From assembly GCA_964521425.1 (NCBI GenBank), contig CAZFRO010000013.1:1-64000 (forward strand): a stretch of 64,000 nt of DNA, in the 5' to 3' direction. The stretch is from Joyebacterum sp964521425 (GTDB lineage Bacteria > Joyebacterota > Joyebacteria > Joyebacterales > Joyebacteraceae). Below, piece by piece: positions 34,114 to 41,618 of the stretch; within the stretch, counting starts at the first letter, position 1; every line of letters starts with the position of its first letter. The notes beneath the pieces are model-generated. The model did not search any database. It saw nothing but the letters and a program-made list of their open reading frames with translations, and was not told the origin of the DNA. The translations under genes and the position numbers were made by a program.

Positions 34114-34229
34114 GCGAGTTCCTTCGGGTTGAACGTGCCCGCATAGCGAAGGCTCGTGTAGAGTCCGGCCGATGCGACTGAGCTCACAAGCATCATGACG
34201 ACAACCAGAGCGATCATAGAACGCTTCAT
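34098..34229 (-). pseudogene. 5' remnant of a secreted (probably beta-barrel) protein gene
   Basis: ATG 34229 has a strong GGAGGGGGGAAGCT signal. The 43 codons encode a clear signal peptide (MKRSMIALVVVMMLVSSVASA) and then AGLYTSLRYAGTFNPKEL. The last five residues lie in the IS256-type DNA, where a stop is met. I read it as the beginning of an outer-membrane protein cut by insertion; a genuine 43-residue secreted peptide is the alternative. Confidence 0.55.
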
Positions 34230-34361
34230 AGCTTCCCCCCTCCGAGACCGAGTGTTACCCACATGCCGAGGGTTAGAATTGTTGAGATAGTCCATCCAGT
34301 CAAGGGAAATCAAGCCGCCGGCACCACCTATAGTAACCGAGCCGCCACGATCCAAAGCCTT

Positions 34362-34715
34362 CTATGACTCCTGCTCCTCGCTCCAGGGTGGGTCTACAAT
34401 ACAGAGGAAGGCCAGCTCTTTGGCCCCGGTGTTCTCTATCCACTGCACTGAGTTCGGCGGAATGTGGATGGCTTGCCCCGCCTGAACACGGTGAGACTCG
34501 TCTCCGACGTGCAGCTCACCTGAGCCGGAGAGAATGTAGTAGACCTCCGATGACGCGAGTCGGTGTGGAGTGGACGCCTCGCCCGCCTGCACGACGGCGT
34601 GGGCGAGGCTATACGAAATCGAGACAGCATCCCTCTCCGGATGCAGGATCTCCCGAAGCTCCGCGTGATCGGCAGCGCGGATCTTCCCGATGAGCCTGAT
34701 ATCCTTGACTAGCAC
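34362..34715 (-). CDS. Small cupin-domain protein
   Basis: 117 residues, single cupin barrel. The first motif region is TPHRLASSEVYYILSGSGEL and the second GQAIHIPPNSVQWIENTG. One of the usual metal-binding histidines is replaced (HRL instead of HxH), so metal binding is uncertain. No signal peptide. The start is GTG 34715 with AAGGAG six bases upstream. It is divergent from the OmpA gene. The family covers sugar isomerases, dioxygenases and sensors; nothing nearby fixes a substrate. Confidence 0.85.
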   Translation of the reverse strand: MLVKDIRLIGKIRAADHAELREILHPERDAVSISYSLAHAVVQAGEASTPHRLASSEVYYILSGSGELHVGDESHRVQAGQAIHIPPNSVQWIENTGAKELAFLCIVDPPWSEEQES

Positions 34716-34817
34716 ACATATCTCCTTACACGTTCATGATCAGGGAAGTGGCGCCTAAGAGGGGGCCTGAGGCTGGAATGGGCGCGCCACGGCAAGCAAC
34801 CGGCCGGCATGATTCGT

Positions 34818-34846
34818 TTGACAGAGCAGCATGGATGATGTACAAG
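34818..34846 (+). promoter_or_regulatory. Promoter of the OmpA-like gene
   Basis: Perfect TTGACA (34818-34823), 17 bases, TACAAG (34841-34846). A leader of about 110 bases follows, with GTGAG/CTCAC arms around 34854-34873. The rest of the 34716-34960 spacer shows nothing else that I can support. Confidence 0.55.
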
Positions 34847-34960
34847 ACAAAGGTGAGTGGGCCACGGGCTCACTTTCACGGAGAATAGCACATTCGCGGG
34901 TGGAGAAGGAAACAACTACTACCGCCGCAGCAGTCACAGCGCGGCCATCCAGGGGGACTT

Positions 34961-36403
34961 ATGCTGAGAGTGCTCGTGTCCGTGCTCGTCGCGCTCATTA
35001 TTCTGAGCGTGGGTGCATCGGCGGACGTGGCTTGCGATGACCTTGCCGTCGGCATCAACTTCGGCATGCTCCAGCCGACCGGTGGAGAAAACTCGTACGA
35101 AGAGAGTGGCATGGTCCTGGGGCTCATGGCCAAGAAGCCCCTGACGGACAAAATATGGATAGCCTTCGAATACGCGCACGGTGTCAGCGCGAACGGCGAG
35201 GCAGTACCTGCGAGCAGGCTCCAGGGATTCGGCAGCGCAGATGAGTTCCTGACCGTATGGAACAAAGCGCAGGTCTCAGCAGTCTACAATCTAATTCCCG
35301 AGGGGCGCGTCATTCCGTTCCTGAGCGCCGGACTCGGCATGGCCTTCTGGGAGGTTCAGGACTGGCGGGAGGACGCGGCTGAACCAGGTGGCGTTGCCGA
35401 CGGCTATGACGCTGATGGCAAGAAGAAGACGCTCACCTCTGCCGGTCTCACTGCTACTGTCGGTGCTGGGGCAGACATCTTTGTTACAGACGACATCGCC
35501 TTCACAGTCGGCGGACGCTATGGCTTCCTCCTGGGCAACAAGATAGACAACGTGGGCCTGAGTTCCGTCGCTGGAGCGGACTGGGTCGACGCGAACAACG
35601 CGATCCTTGAGGCGTACGCCGGCCTCACCCTCTACTTCGGTCCCGGGGACTGCGACGGGGACGGCATCATCGGAAGACAGGACGAGTGCTGGAATGTCCC
35701 TGAGGACTTCGACGGCTTCGAGGACGAGGATGGATGTCCCGACTACGACAACGACATGGACGGCATCCTCGACGAGGACGACGCGTGTCCCGACGATCCC
35801 GAGGACTTCGATGACGACGCCGACGAGGACGGGTGTCCGGACATCGACATGGATGGCGACGGGATTCTCGATGAGGACGACGCGTGTCCTGAGGACCCCG
35901 AGGACATGGACGGCTTCGAAGATAAGGACGGGTGCCCCGAGTTTGACAACGACAACGACGGCGTGCTCGATCCGATCGACATATGCCCTGACACCCCGCC
36001 GGGTGTCACGGTCGACGACCGGGGTTGTGAGATCGTTCTGCCGGCCACGACCGCAGCAGACATCTACCCGGTCGGTGTGAGATTCCCGCTCAACAGCGCC
36101 GTCATCTCATCGGAGGGACAGGCGGACCTTGATGAGATGGTGATAATTCTCACTAGCTACCCCGAGCTTCTGGCTGAGATCGACGGCTTCACCTGTGACC
36201 TCGGAGAAGCCGACTACAACATGACCCTCTCGGAGAAGCGCGCCGTGGCGGTCATCGGTTATCTCACGGAGCACGGTGTCGCGGTCGAGCGCTTCACCAA
36301 GGAGGCTTTTGGTGAGGAGCGTCCGGCGTTCCCGAACGTCGACGAAGAGAGCCGCAGCAAGAACAGGCGCGTTGTGGTTACGCTGAAGCACGTCGACGAA
36401 TAG
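34961..36403 (+). CDS. OmpA-family outer-membrane protein with TSP3 calcium repeats
   Basis: 480 residues. The signal peptide is about 1-21 (LSVGASA). An eight-strand-type beta-barrel occupies about 25-225. A run of Asp-rich thrombospondin-type-3 repeats follows (about 227-345, units like DNDMDGILDEDDACPDDPED) that should bind Ca2+. Residues 355-480 are the OmpA peptidoglycan-binding domain (VRFPLNSAVISSEGQADLDE, SKNRRVVVTL). It anchors the outer membrane to the wall. It stands alone between a promoter and a terminator hairpin. Confidence 0.93.
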   Translation: MLRVLVSVLVALIILSVGASADVACDDLAVGINFGMLQPTGGENSYEESGMVLGLMAKKPLTDKIWIAFEYAHGVSANGEAVPASRLQGFGSADEFLTVWNKAQVSAVYNLIPEGRVIPFLSAGLGMAFWEVQDWREDAAEPGGVADGYDADGKKKTLTSAGLTATVGAGADIFVTDDIAFTVGGRYGFLLGNKIDNVGLSSVAGADWVDANNAILEAYAGLTLYFGPGDCDGDGIIGRQDECWNVPEDFDGFEDEDGCPDYDNDMDGILDEDDACPDDPEDFDDDADEDGCPDIDMDGDGILDEDDACPEDPEDMDGFEDKDGCPEFDNDNDGVLDPIDICPDTPPGVTVDDRGCEIVLPATTAADIYPVGVRFPLNSAVISSEGQADLDEMVIILTSYPELLAEIDGFTCDLGEADYNMTLSEKRAVAVIGYLTEHGVAVERFTKEAFGEERPAFPNVDEESRSKNRRVVVTLKHVDE

Positions 36404-36453
36404 TCGAGGGCCAGACGTAACAGCACCAAAACCAGAGAGAAACAGTCGAAAAT

Positions 36454-36481
36454 GGGGGAGCGGTCGCAAGGCCGCTCCCCC
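36454..36481 (+). terminator. Terminator hairpin after the OmpA-like gene
   Basis: Perfect 10-pair stem GGGGGAGCGG/CCGCTCCCCC with an 8-base loop begins 50 bases after the stop. The tail TGCATTTGC is only moderately T-rich. Confidence 0.65.
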
Positions 36482-36612
36482 TGCATTTGCATGGCACATA
36501 CCTTGCTATTCATCAGGGGAGCGGTCCGATGTGCGCCATCGGCCCGCGTCTGATTCATGCGTGACCGGCGGAGTCGGTGCAAAACGCCGGGGCACGGGTG
36601 CATTCTGCTTCG

Positions 36613-36641
36613 TTGACGCAACTTTGGTCGGTTGATATTCG
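36613..36641 (+). promoter_or_regulatory. Possible promoter of the REC-GGDEF-REC gene
   Basis: TTGACG (36613-36618), 17 bases, TATTCG (36636-36641), leaving a leader of about 25 bases to the chosen start. The -10 is weak. Confidence 0.35.
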
Positions 36642-36670
36642 GCCACCGGCACTCTCACTGGGGGATCGGC

Positions 36671-37975
36671 ATGGGACGCAGTACCGAAGAAATACATCGA
36701 AGACTGTTCATAGCCGCCTTCAGGGATAAGGATCGGAAGACGGCGTTCGATCGTCTGCGGAGTGCCGGGTACGATGTGACCGAAGGGGTAGATCCCAACA
36801 GCGTCGTTTCCGAGGCAAAGGCGGCCGCGCCGGACCTCATCATTCTAGATCATACCGAGGAGAGTGCCCGGGCGGCCAACTGCGAACAGAAACTGGCATC
36901 CGACCAGGAGACCCGGAGGATGCCGGTTCTTGTCATCTGCGGCCCGGACGAGGAAAGACGCGCCGAGAGCGAGCCTCAAGGTGTCGACTATCTGTACCGG
37001 CCGTTCAGCGCCGGTGAGTTCCTCACTCGGGTCAAGGCTGTCATGCGTGTCGCATATGATGAGGTCGAAGGTGGGAAGAGGCCGAAGCGCGACGGAGTGA
37101 CGAAGCTCTACAACCGTTTCTACTTCGACGAGAGAATGGAGAAGGAGATCGAGCGTGCACGACGCTACAGCCGCGAGCTCGCACTTGTGCTCCTGGACAT
37201 CGATGGTCTGGACAACATCAACAAGTCCTTCGGACACGAGACTGGCGATGCGGCTCTCAGATCTCTCGCTGACATCCTCCTGGCAGGTACTCGGCTCTCC
37301 GACATCATATGTAGATTTGGCGGTGATGAGTTCGCCTTGATTCTTCCAGAGACTACAAGTTCCGACGCAGGGATCCTCGCAGAGAGGCTGAGGGCTACCT
37401 TCTCCAATCAGGTGCTCAAGTCCAGAGCCGGGGACGTGATGGTGACGGCGTCGTGCGGCGTGGCGGAGTATCCGGATCACGGTGGTGACACCGCAACGAT
37501 CATGCGCATGGCGGATTCGGCCCTGTCCAGGGCTCGAAAAGATGGAAGGAACCGAACGGTCCTGGCCTTCTCAGATGCGCCCGGAGCAGCCTGGGGCGGG
37601 GTCGCAGTCGGACCGACCATCCTCCTCGTGGAGGGGAATGCATACAACAGAAGCGTGGCATCTGTTGTCCTGAAAGCACACGGCTACGAGGTGATCGAGG
37701 CTGCGGACGGGATGACTGCGGTTGCTTTGGCGAAATCCTCACATCCGGATCTCGTCATCATGGATCTCGCCCTGAACGGGATGAGTGGTCTGGATGCGAC
37801 GCGGAAGCTCTATGCGATGGATGAGACGAAGGACATCCCGGTGGTTGCACTTACGAGCACCGAAACACCCGGGGACATAGCGGAGCTTGTGAAGGCGGGG
37901 TGTCGCGGCTATATAACAAAGCCGATCAACACGAACAACCTTGCATCGCAGATAGAATCGTACATCGAACACTGA
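36671..37975 (+). CDS. Response regulator with REC-GGDEF-REC order (diguanylate cyclase)
   Basis: 434 residues. A first receiver-like domain (about 10-128) looks degenerate, with DHTEES after the central strand. A full GGDEF domain (about 140-300) has the intact GGDEF at 217-221 and the inhibitory RxxD site RLSD at 208-211. A second receiver (about 315-434) has a plausible phospho-Asp in DLVIMDLALNGMSGLD and the KP of ITKPI, although its acidic pair reads VEGN. It should make cyclic di-GMP and be product-inhibited. ATG 36671 aligns with the first domain; TTG 36632 would add 13 residues. No histidine kinase lies nearby. Confidence 0.9.
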   Translation: MGRSTEEIHRRLFIAAFRDKDRKTAFDRLRSAGYDVTEGVDPNSVVSEAKAAAPDLIILDHTEESARAANCEQKLASDQETRRMPVLVICGPDEERRAESEPQGVDYLYRPFSAGEFLTRVKAVMRVAYDEVEGGKRPKRDGVTKLYNRFYFDERMEKEIERARRYSRELALVLLDIDGLDNINKSFGHETGDAALRSLADILLAGTRLSDIICRFGGDEFALILPETTSSDAGILAERLRATFSNQVLKSRAGDVMVTASCGVAEYPDHGGDTATIMRMADSALSRARKDGRNRTVLAFSDAPGAAWGGVAVGPTILLVEGNAYNRSVASVVLKAHGYEVIEAADGMTAVALAKSSHPDLVIMDLALNGMSGLDATRKLYAMDETKDIPVVALTSTETPGDIAELVKAGCRGYITKPINTNNLASQIESYIEH

Positions 37976-38015
37976 TCGAAGCCACAGACTGAGAAGAAAC
38001 CCGTGGAAACAGCGA

Positions 38016-38047
38016 CGCGCGGCCGGCGACTACTCGTCGGCCGCGTG
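38016..38047 (+). terminator. GC-rich hairpin after the GGDEF gene
   Basis: Stem CGCGCGGCCGGCG pairs with CGTCGGCCGCGTG (two G-T pairs) around a 6-base loop, 40 bases after the stop. It is not followed by a T run, so it is only a candidate terminator. Confidence 0.45.
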
Positions 38048-38136
38048 CTGCGTCTGCTTCCCTGATGCCGCCCTTCCTGCTATGCTGAAGACAGAGACCC
38101 GCCTGTCACCGATGGCCTGCGTGGGAATATGCGTTC

Positions 38137-40305
38137 ATGTCTCACCACACGAAGCACCACACACAATGCGCCGCGCTCCGAGGTTCCACGCTCTGTGTAA
38201 TCCGGGACGTTGTCACGACAGGGCTACTGATTGCAGCCGTCGCAGGCGGCGCGGCGGGCGGCGCGATCCTCCACCACACGCCGCAACAGGCGGTCTCGGC
38301 CTGGACAGCCGTTTATGTTGAGTGGACGGTCCAGGGTGGACTGTCTCTTGATGAGATAGCGACGGCTGACGTGGTCATCGTATCGCTGTCGGCGAGTGGG
38401 AGCCAGAGCGAGAGGACCGTGCCACTCGTGCCGGAGCGAGACGGACTGCGGGGAGAGATCCCTGCCGAGGCTGTACGGAGTCCTGCGGTCGAGTACTTCT
38501 TGAGGATAGTCGATGTCGAGGGCGCGGAGAGTACTTTCCCCCCCGGCGCCCCGGAGGCGGGGGTCTACAGGACCACAGTCTTTGATCTCTCCACGGGAAG
38601 TGACCGACTTCCTTCGGATAGCAGTGTAGACACAACCGTGGAACTTCTCTCGCCACTTCCGGGAGAGATCGTGCACACGGCGACGCCAGAGATTGCCGGA
38701 CTCATCGACCCCCCGCTCGAAGATCCCCGGGAAGCGCTGTTCATCCTCGACGGCAAGGACTTGACCCACAGCCTTGAAGTGATGAGAGAGCTCTTTGTTG
38801 TAACTCTCCCGGACAGCCTTGAGCGAGGCAGTCATACCGCGACCTTTGTGGCTCTCACCCCCAGTCGAACGGTTGAGGCGTCATGGGTATTCTTCGTGCA
38901 CGAGCGAGGCGACGTCGCGGCGGTCGAGGACGGATGGTCGCGACCGGAGGAGCCGGGTATCGAGGGTCTCCTTGATCTCTATGGAAGAGTGGAGGTCGGC
39001 TGGGCAGCTGTTCTGGCGGAGACAACGGCAGTCGACTCACTTGATGTATACCTGCCCTACGAAGAAACAAGCAGACCCAGCTTTGATTTCTACGCCGCAG
39101 GTGAGGGGCGTGGGGTGTCTATCCTCGTGACGGCACAGCTCGATCCTGTGTACGATGAGGACATCCACTGGCTCGTCTCGGCCGAGGGGCGACGCTATCA
39201 ACTTGAGGTGGGAGAGGTGTTCCCGGAGTTCACGAGCACGACGCTCGAGTGGGCGTCGGGCGTGGGTGCCATGGGGGAGATCACACACGGACCAGGGCTC
39301 ACGCGGGCCGTGGCGATGAGGATGAGCGAGGCCGATACAATTGGCGGACTCGGCATCTACTCCAGATTCGCGCTCGGGGCACTCGAGAGCATCGAGTGGA
39401 GTGAGCGGACGTCCATCACGTTGAGCTATCTCCACACCTTCGATCGTGAGGAGTCCGTCAAGGAGGAGCAGCGCCTTGTGGATCCGCTCGCGAACCACGT
39501 GCTCGCCTCAGAGGCGCGTGTGGGGTTCGGATCCGGAGGTGTAGTCGAGATAGAGCTTGGGCGATCCGAAACAAGCGGGGACGGCACATTCAGCGGAAGC
39601 GCCGTTCGCGCCGAAGTCGGATGGGTGCGCGACCACAGCAATCGTGCTCTGCTTCGCTACATTCAATCCGGCAGCGACTTCTACTCGGCAGGAAGTCTGA
39701 GATATGATCCCGGCGAACGCGGTCTCGAACTTGAGTACGCATGGAACGTCATCGGCGTGAAGCTGTCCGGAAGCGGCGGCCTGTTTCGCACGAGCGATCC
39801 GGACAGGGGAATCGCACTCGATCGCAGCGAAATGAGATTCTACGGCCGGGCAGACGTGATCCGGGAGATCGGGGATGGTTCCCTCAGGAGTTACGGTGTC
39901 GCCAGATACGATTTCATCCCGTACGATGCCTACGATTACGACTATGCCTACGCGGCCGGCGGAGTGACGTACAGGGTCAGCCGCGTGAGCGCGACGCTGA
40001 GTCTCTCGTGGTCGCAAACTGACTCTGATGGGCGCTCGAACACGGCAAGCGCTGGAGGCGATGTTCGCCTAACCGTGATACCCGGCAGATTGTCCGTGCG
40101 TGGGAGCGCGAGGTGGACCACAGGGGAGAGTGATGACGGCGACACCGACTACGAGCGGGTGAGCTACGCTCTCGTAACGAAACTGACCGGTGGAGAACGG
40201 GACGTGCGCGTGGAGTACCGTTATCTGGAGAAGGAGGATGTCGCCACCCCCGAGCAATCCTACGGCGAGCATGTGCTGAGAATCGCAGTGGGAGCGACCT
40301 TCTAG
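38137..40305 (+). CDS. Outer-membrane beta-barrel-like protein with Ig-like module, unrecognised family
   Basis: 722 residues. A hydrophobic N-terminal segment (25-45, TGLLIAAVAGGAAGGAIL) probably serves as signal or anchor. A beta-rich part contains a module near 170-260 with IDPP, LDGKDLT, LERGSHTATF and a closing SWVFFV. From about 330 to the end, alternating amphipathic strands lead to a terminal Phe (LRIAVGATF), as in outer-membrane barrels. The same module appears in the anti-sigma candidate at 40930. The ATG 38137 start has no strong Shine-Dalgarno and is uncertain. It is followed by an ECF sigma gene on the same strand. I do not recognise the family and cannot assign a substrate. Confidence 0.75.
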   Translation: MSHHTKHHTQCAALRGSTLCVIRDVVTTGLLIAAVAGGAAGGAILHHTPQQAVSAWTAVYVEWTVQGGLSLDEIATADVVIVSLSASGSQSERTVPLVPERDGLRGEIPAEAVRSPAVEYFLRIVDVEGAESTFPPGAPEAGVYRTTVFDLSTGSDRLPSDSSVDTTVELLSPLPGEIVHTATPEIAGLIDPPLEDPREALFILDGKDLTHSLEVMRELFVVTLPDSLERGSHTATFVALTPSRTVEASWVFFVHERGDVAAVEDGWSRPEEPGIEGLLDLYGRVEVGWAAVLAETTAVDSLDVYLPYEETSRPSFDFYAAGEGRGVSILVTAQLDPVYDEDIHWLVSAEGRRYQLEVGEVFPEFTSTTLEWASGVGAMGEITHGPGLTRAVAMRMSEADTIGGLGIYSRFALGALESIEWSERTSITLSYLHTFDREESVKEEQRLVDPLANHVLASEARVGFGSGGVVEIELGRSETSGDGTFSGSAVRAEVGWVRDHSNRALLRYIQSGSDFYSAGSLRYDPGERGLELEYAWNVIGVKLSGSGGLFRTSDPDRGIALDRSEMRFYGRADVIREIGDGSLRSYGVARYDFIPYDAYDYDYAYAAGGVTYRVSRVSATLSLSWSQTDSDGRSNTASAGGDVRLTVIPGRLSVRGSARWTTGESDDGDTDYERVSYALVTKLTGGERDVRVEYRYLEKEDVATPEQSYGEHVLRIAVGATF

Positions 40306-40398
40306 CTCGATCATGAAGCGTGGCTCAATATACACCCAGGTGGGAACATCCCAGGAGCGTGGCGGCTCTAATATGTGAGAGGGGATCGGAGGTCACGG

Positions 40399-40908
40399 AT
40401 GGCGAACCCGGAGTTTGAGGAGCTCGTTGTGCTATACGATAAACGACTCTTTAACGCCATGTACGCCTACACAGGGGACTACCACCTTGCGCTCGATGTC
40501 ACGGAAGAGGCCTTCATCAGGGCCTGCCGTGCCTACGGTCGTTTCCGTGGCGATTCCGATCCGTTCACCTGGCTCTACAGGATAGCCGTCAATGTCTTCA
40601 AGAAGCGCTATCGAAAAGAAAAACGCCGGGCAGAGCTTCTCGCTCAACACCATGAGGCGGAGCCGCCCGAGACCATCGAGCACTCCACTCCCGAGACCCA
40701 GGCTCTCGCAGCGGAACGTGCAGGGCTTGTGAGGAAGGCGATCAGTTCGCTTCCGGATACTAATAGAGATGTGATAACGCTTCGCTACATCGACGGTATG
40801 ACATACGAGGAGATTGCTAGAGCGACAGCCGTATCGATCAGCACTGTGAAGTCGAGGATATCGCGCTCGAAGAAGATGCTCGCAGATCTGCTCGAGGACG
40901 ACATCTGA
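40399..40908 (+). CDS. ECF-type sigma-70 factor
   Basis: 169 residues, the two-domain ECF form. Region 2 is at about 8-75 (DYHLALDVTEEAFIRACRAY, DPFTWLYRIAVNVFKKRYRK) and region 4 at about 110-165 (SLPDTNRDVITLRYIDGMTY then EEIARATAVSISTVKSRI). It directs RNA polymerase to a small regulon, usually for envelope conditions. ATG 40399 has GGAGG six bases upstream. It lies between the outer-membrane-type protein and a membrane protein that looks like its anti-sigma factor, 21 bases before the latter. Confidence 0.95.
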   Translation: MANPEFEELVVLYDKRLFNAMYAYTGDYHLALDVTEEAFIRACRAYGRFRGDSDPFTWLYRIAVNVFKKRYRKEKRRAELLAQHHEAEPPETIEHSTPETQALAAERAGLVRKAISSLPDTNRDVITLRYIDGMTYEEIARATAVSISTVKSRISRSKKMLADLLEDDI

Positions 40909-40929
40909 CAGAATGGCGAGGGCCGTAAG

Positions 40930-41538
40930 ATGAATGCGAAGAACTCACGAAGACGAGGCGCCAGGAACGGCGACGGGGACAGCGAACACATCGAGCGGCT
41001 CCTTGGGGAACTTGAGCCGGTCGAGCTTCCACCGTTCTTCAGAAGCCGATTGCTGGCACGGATCCGGAGAGAAGAGAAACGCCCATCCTGGATTGACGCA
41101 GTCACCGGGAGGAATGTCGGCTGGGGTGTTGCCGCAGCCTGCGTGGTGGCGCTACTTCTTGTCGTTGTTCACTTCAACAGGCCACCGGTGCCGACGGGGA
41201 CCGACCCCCTCTTCGCAGGAGCCGGCGCCACCGCGATCAGCCCACTCATGCCCGTGGACAGCTCCTTCGTAAGCGCAGGAGACGTCCAGATTCTGGCATC
41301 GATCGATCCACCTATCAAAGGTGGACTCATAAGGCTGTTCGTTGACGACAGGGATGTGACGGGGCTGGCCGAGGTGGCGGGAAGCTATGTCATGTACTCA
41401 CCCGCCGAGAAACTGGCCGAAGGCGAGCACATTGTCAGCATTCAGGTACGGGACGCATCAGGCGCTATTCTGAGAGACGTCTCGTGGCTCTTCAATACGG
41501 TGAACGGGAACAGCAAGAGACCCGACGAGCGCGTGTAG
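40930..41538 (+). CDS. Candidate transmembrane anti-sigma factor
   Basis: 202 residues. The cytoplasmic N-terminus (1-60) resembles the short anti-sigma region (EHIERLLGELEPVELPPFFR) but lacks the HxxxCxxC zinc motif. One membrane helix follows at about 65-83 (GVAAACVVALLLVVV). The extracytoplasmic part ends in an Ig-like module with IDPP, LFVDDRDVTGL, LAEGEHIVSI and VSWLF. The same marks occur in the outer-membrane-type protein two genes upstream. Assignment as anti-sigma rests on position and topology. If correct, it is a sensor whose outer domain mimics its partner. Confidence 0.7.
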   Translation: MNAKNSRRRGARNGDGDSEHIERLLGELEPVELPPFFRSRLLARIRREEKRPSWIDAVTGRNVGWGVAAACVVALLLVVVHFNRPPVPTGTDPLFAGAGATAISPLMPVDSSFVSAGDVQILASIDPPIKGGLIRLFVDDRDVTGLAEVAGSYVMYSPAEKLAEGEHIVSIQVRDASGAILRDVSWLFNTVNGNSKRPDERV

Positions 41539-41618
41539 TGCGCGTAGGCCTAAGGGCAGGCCACCCGCGACCGAATCTGCGAGAGGGCCGGCTCAAGGTC
41601 GAACGAGGAGGATACATC

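Noticed and set aside
36560..36660. Cyclic di-GMP (GEMM) riboswitch before the GGDEF gene
   Set aside because: GACGCAA and GGTTG-like pieces occur, but the order, the tetraloop receptor and the paired stems of the GEMM consensus cannot be built.
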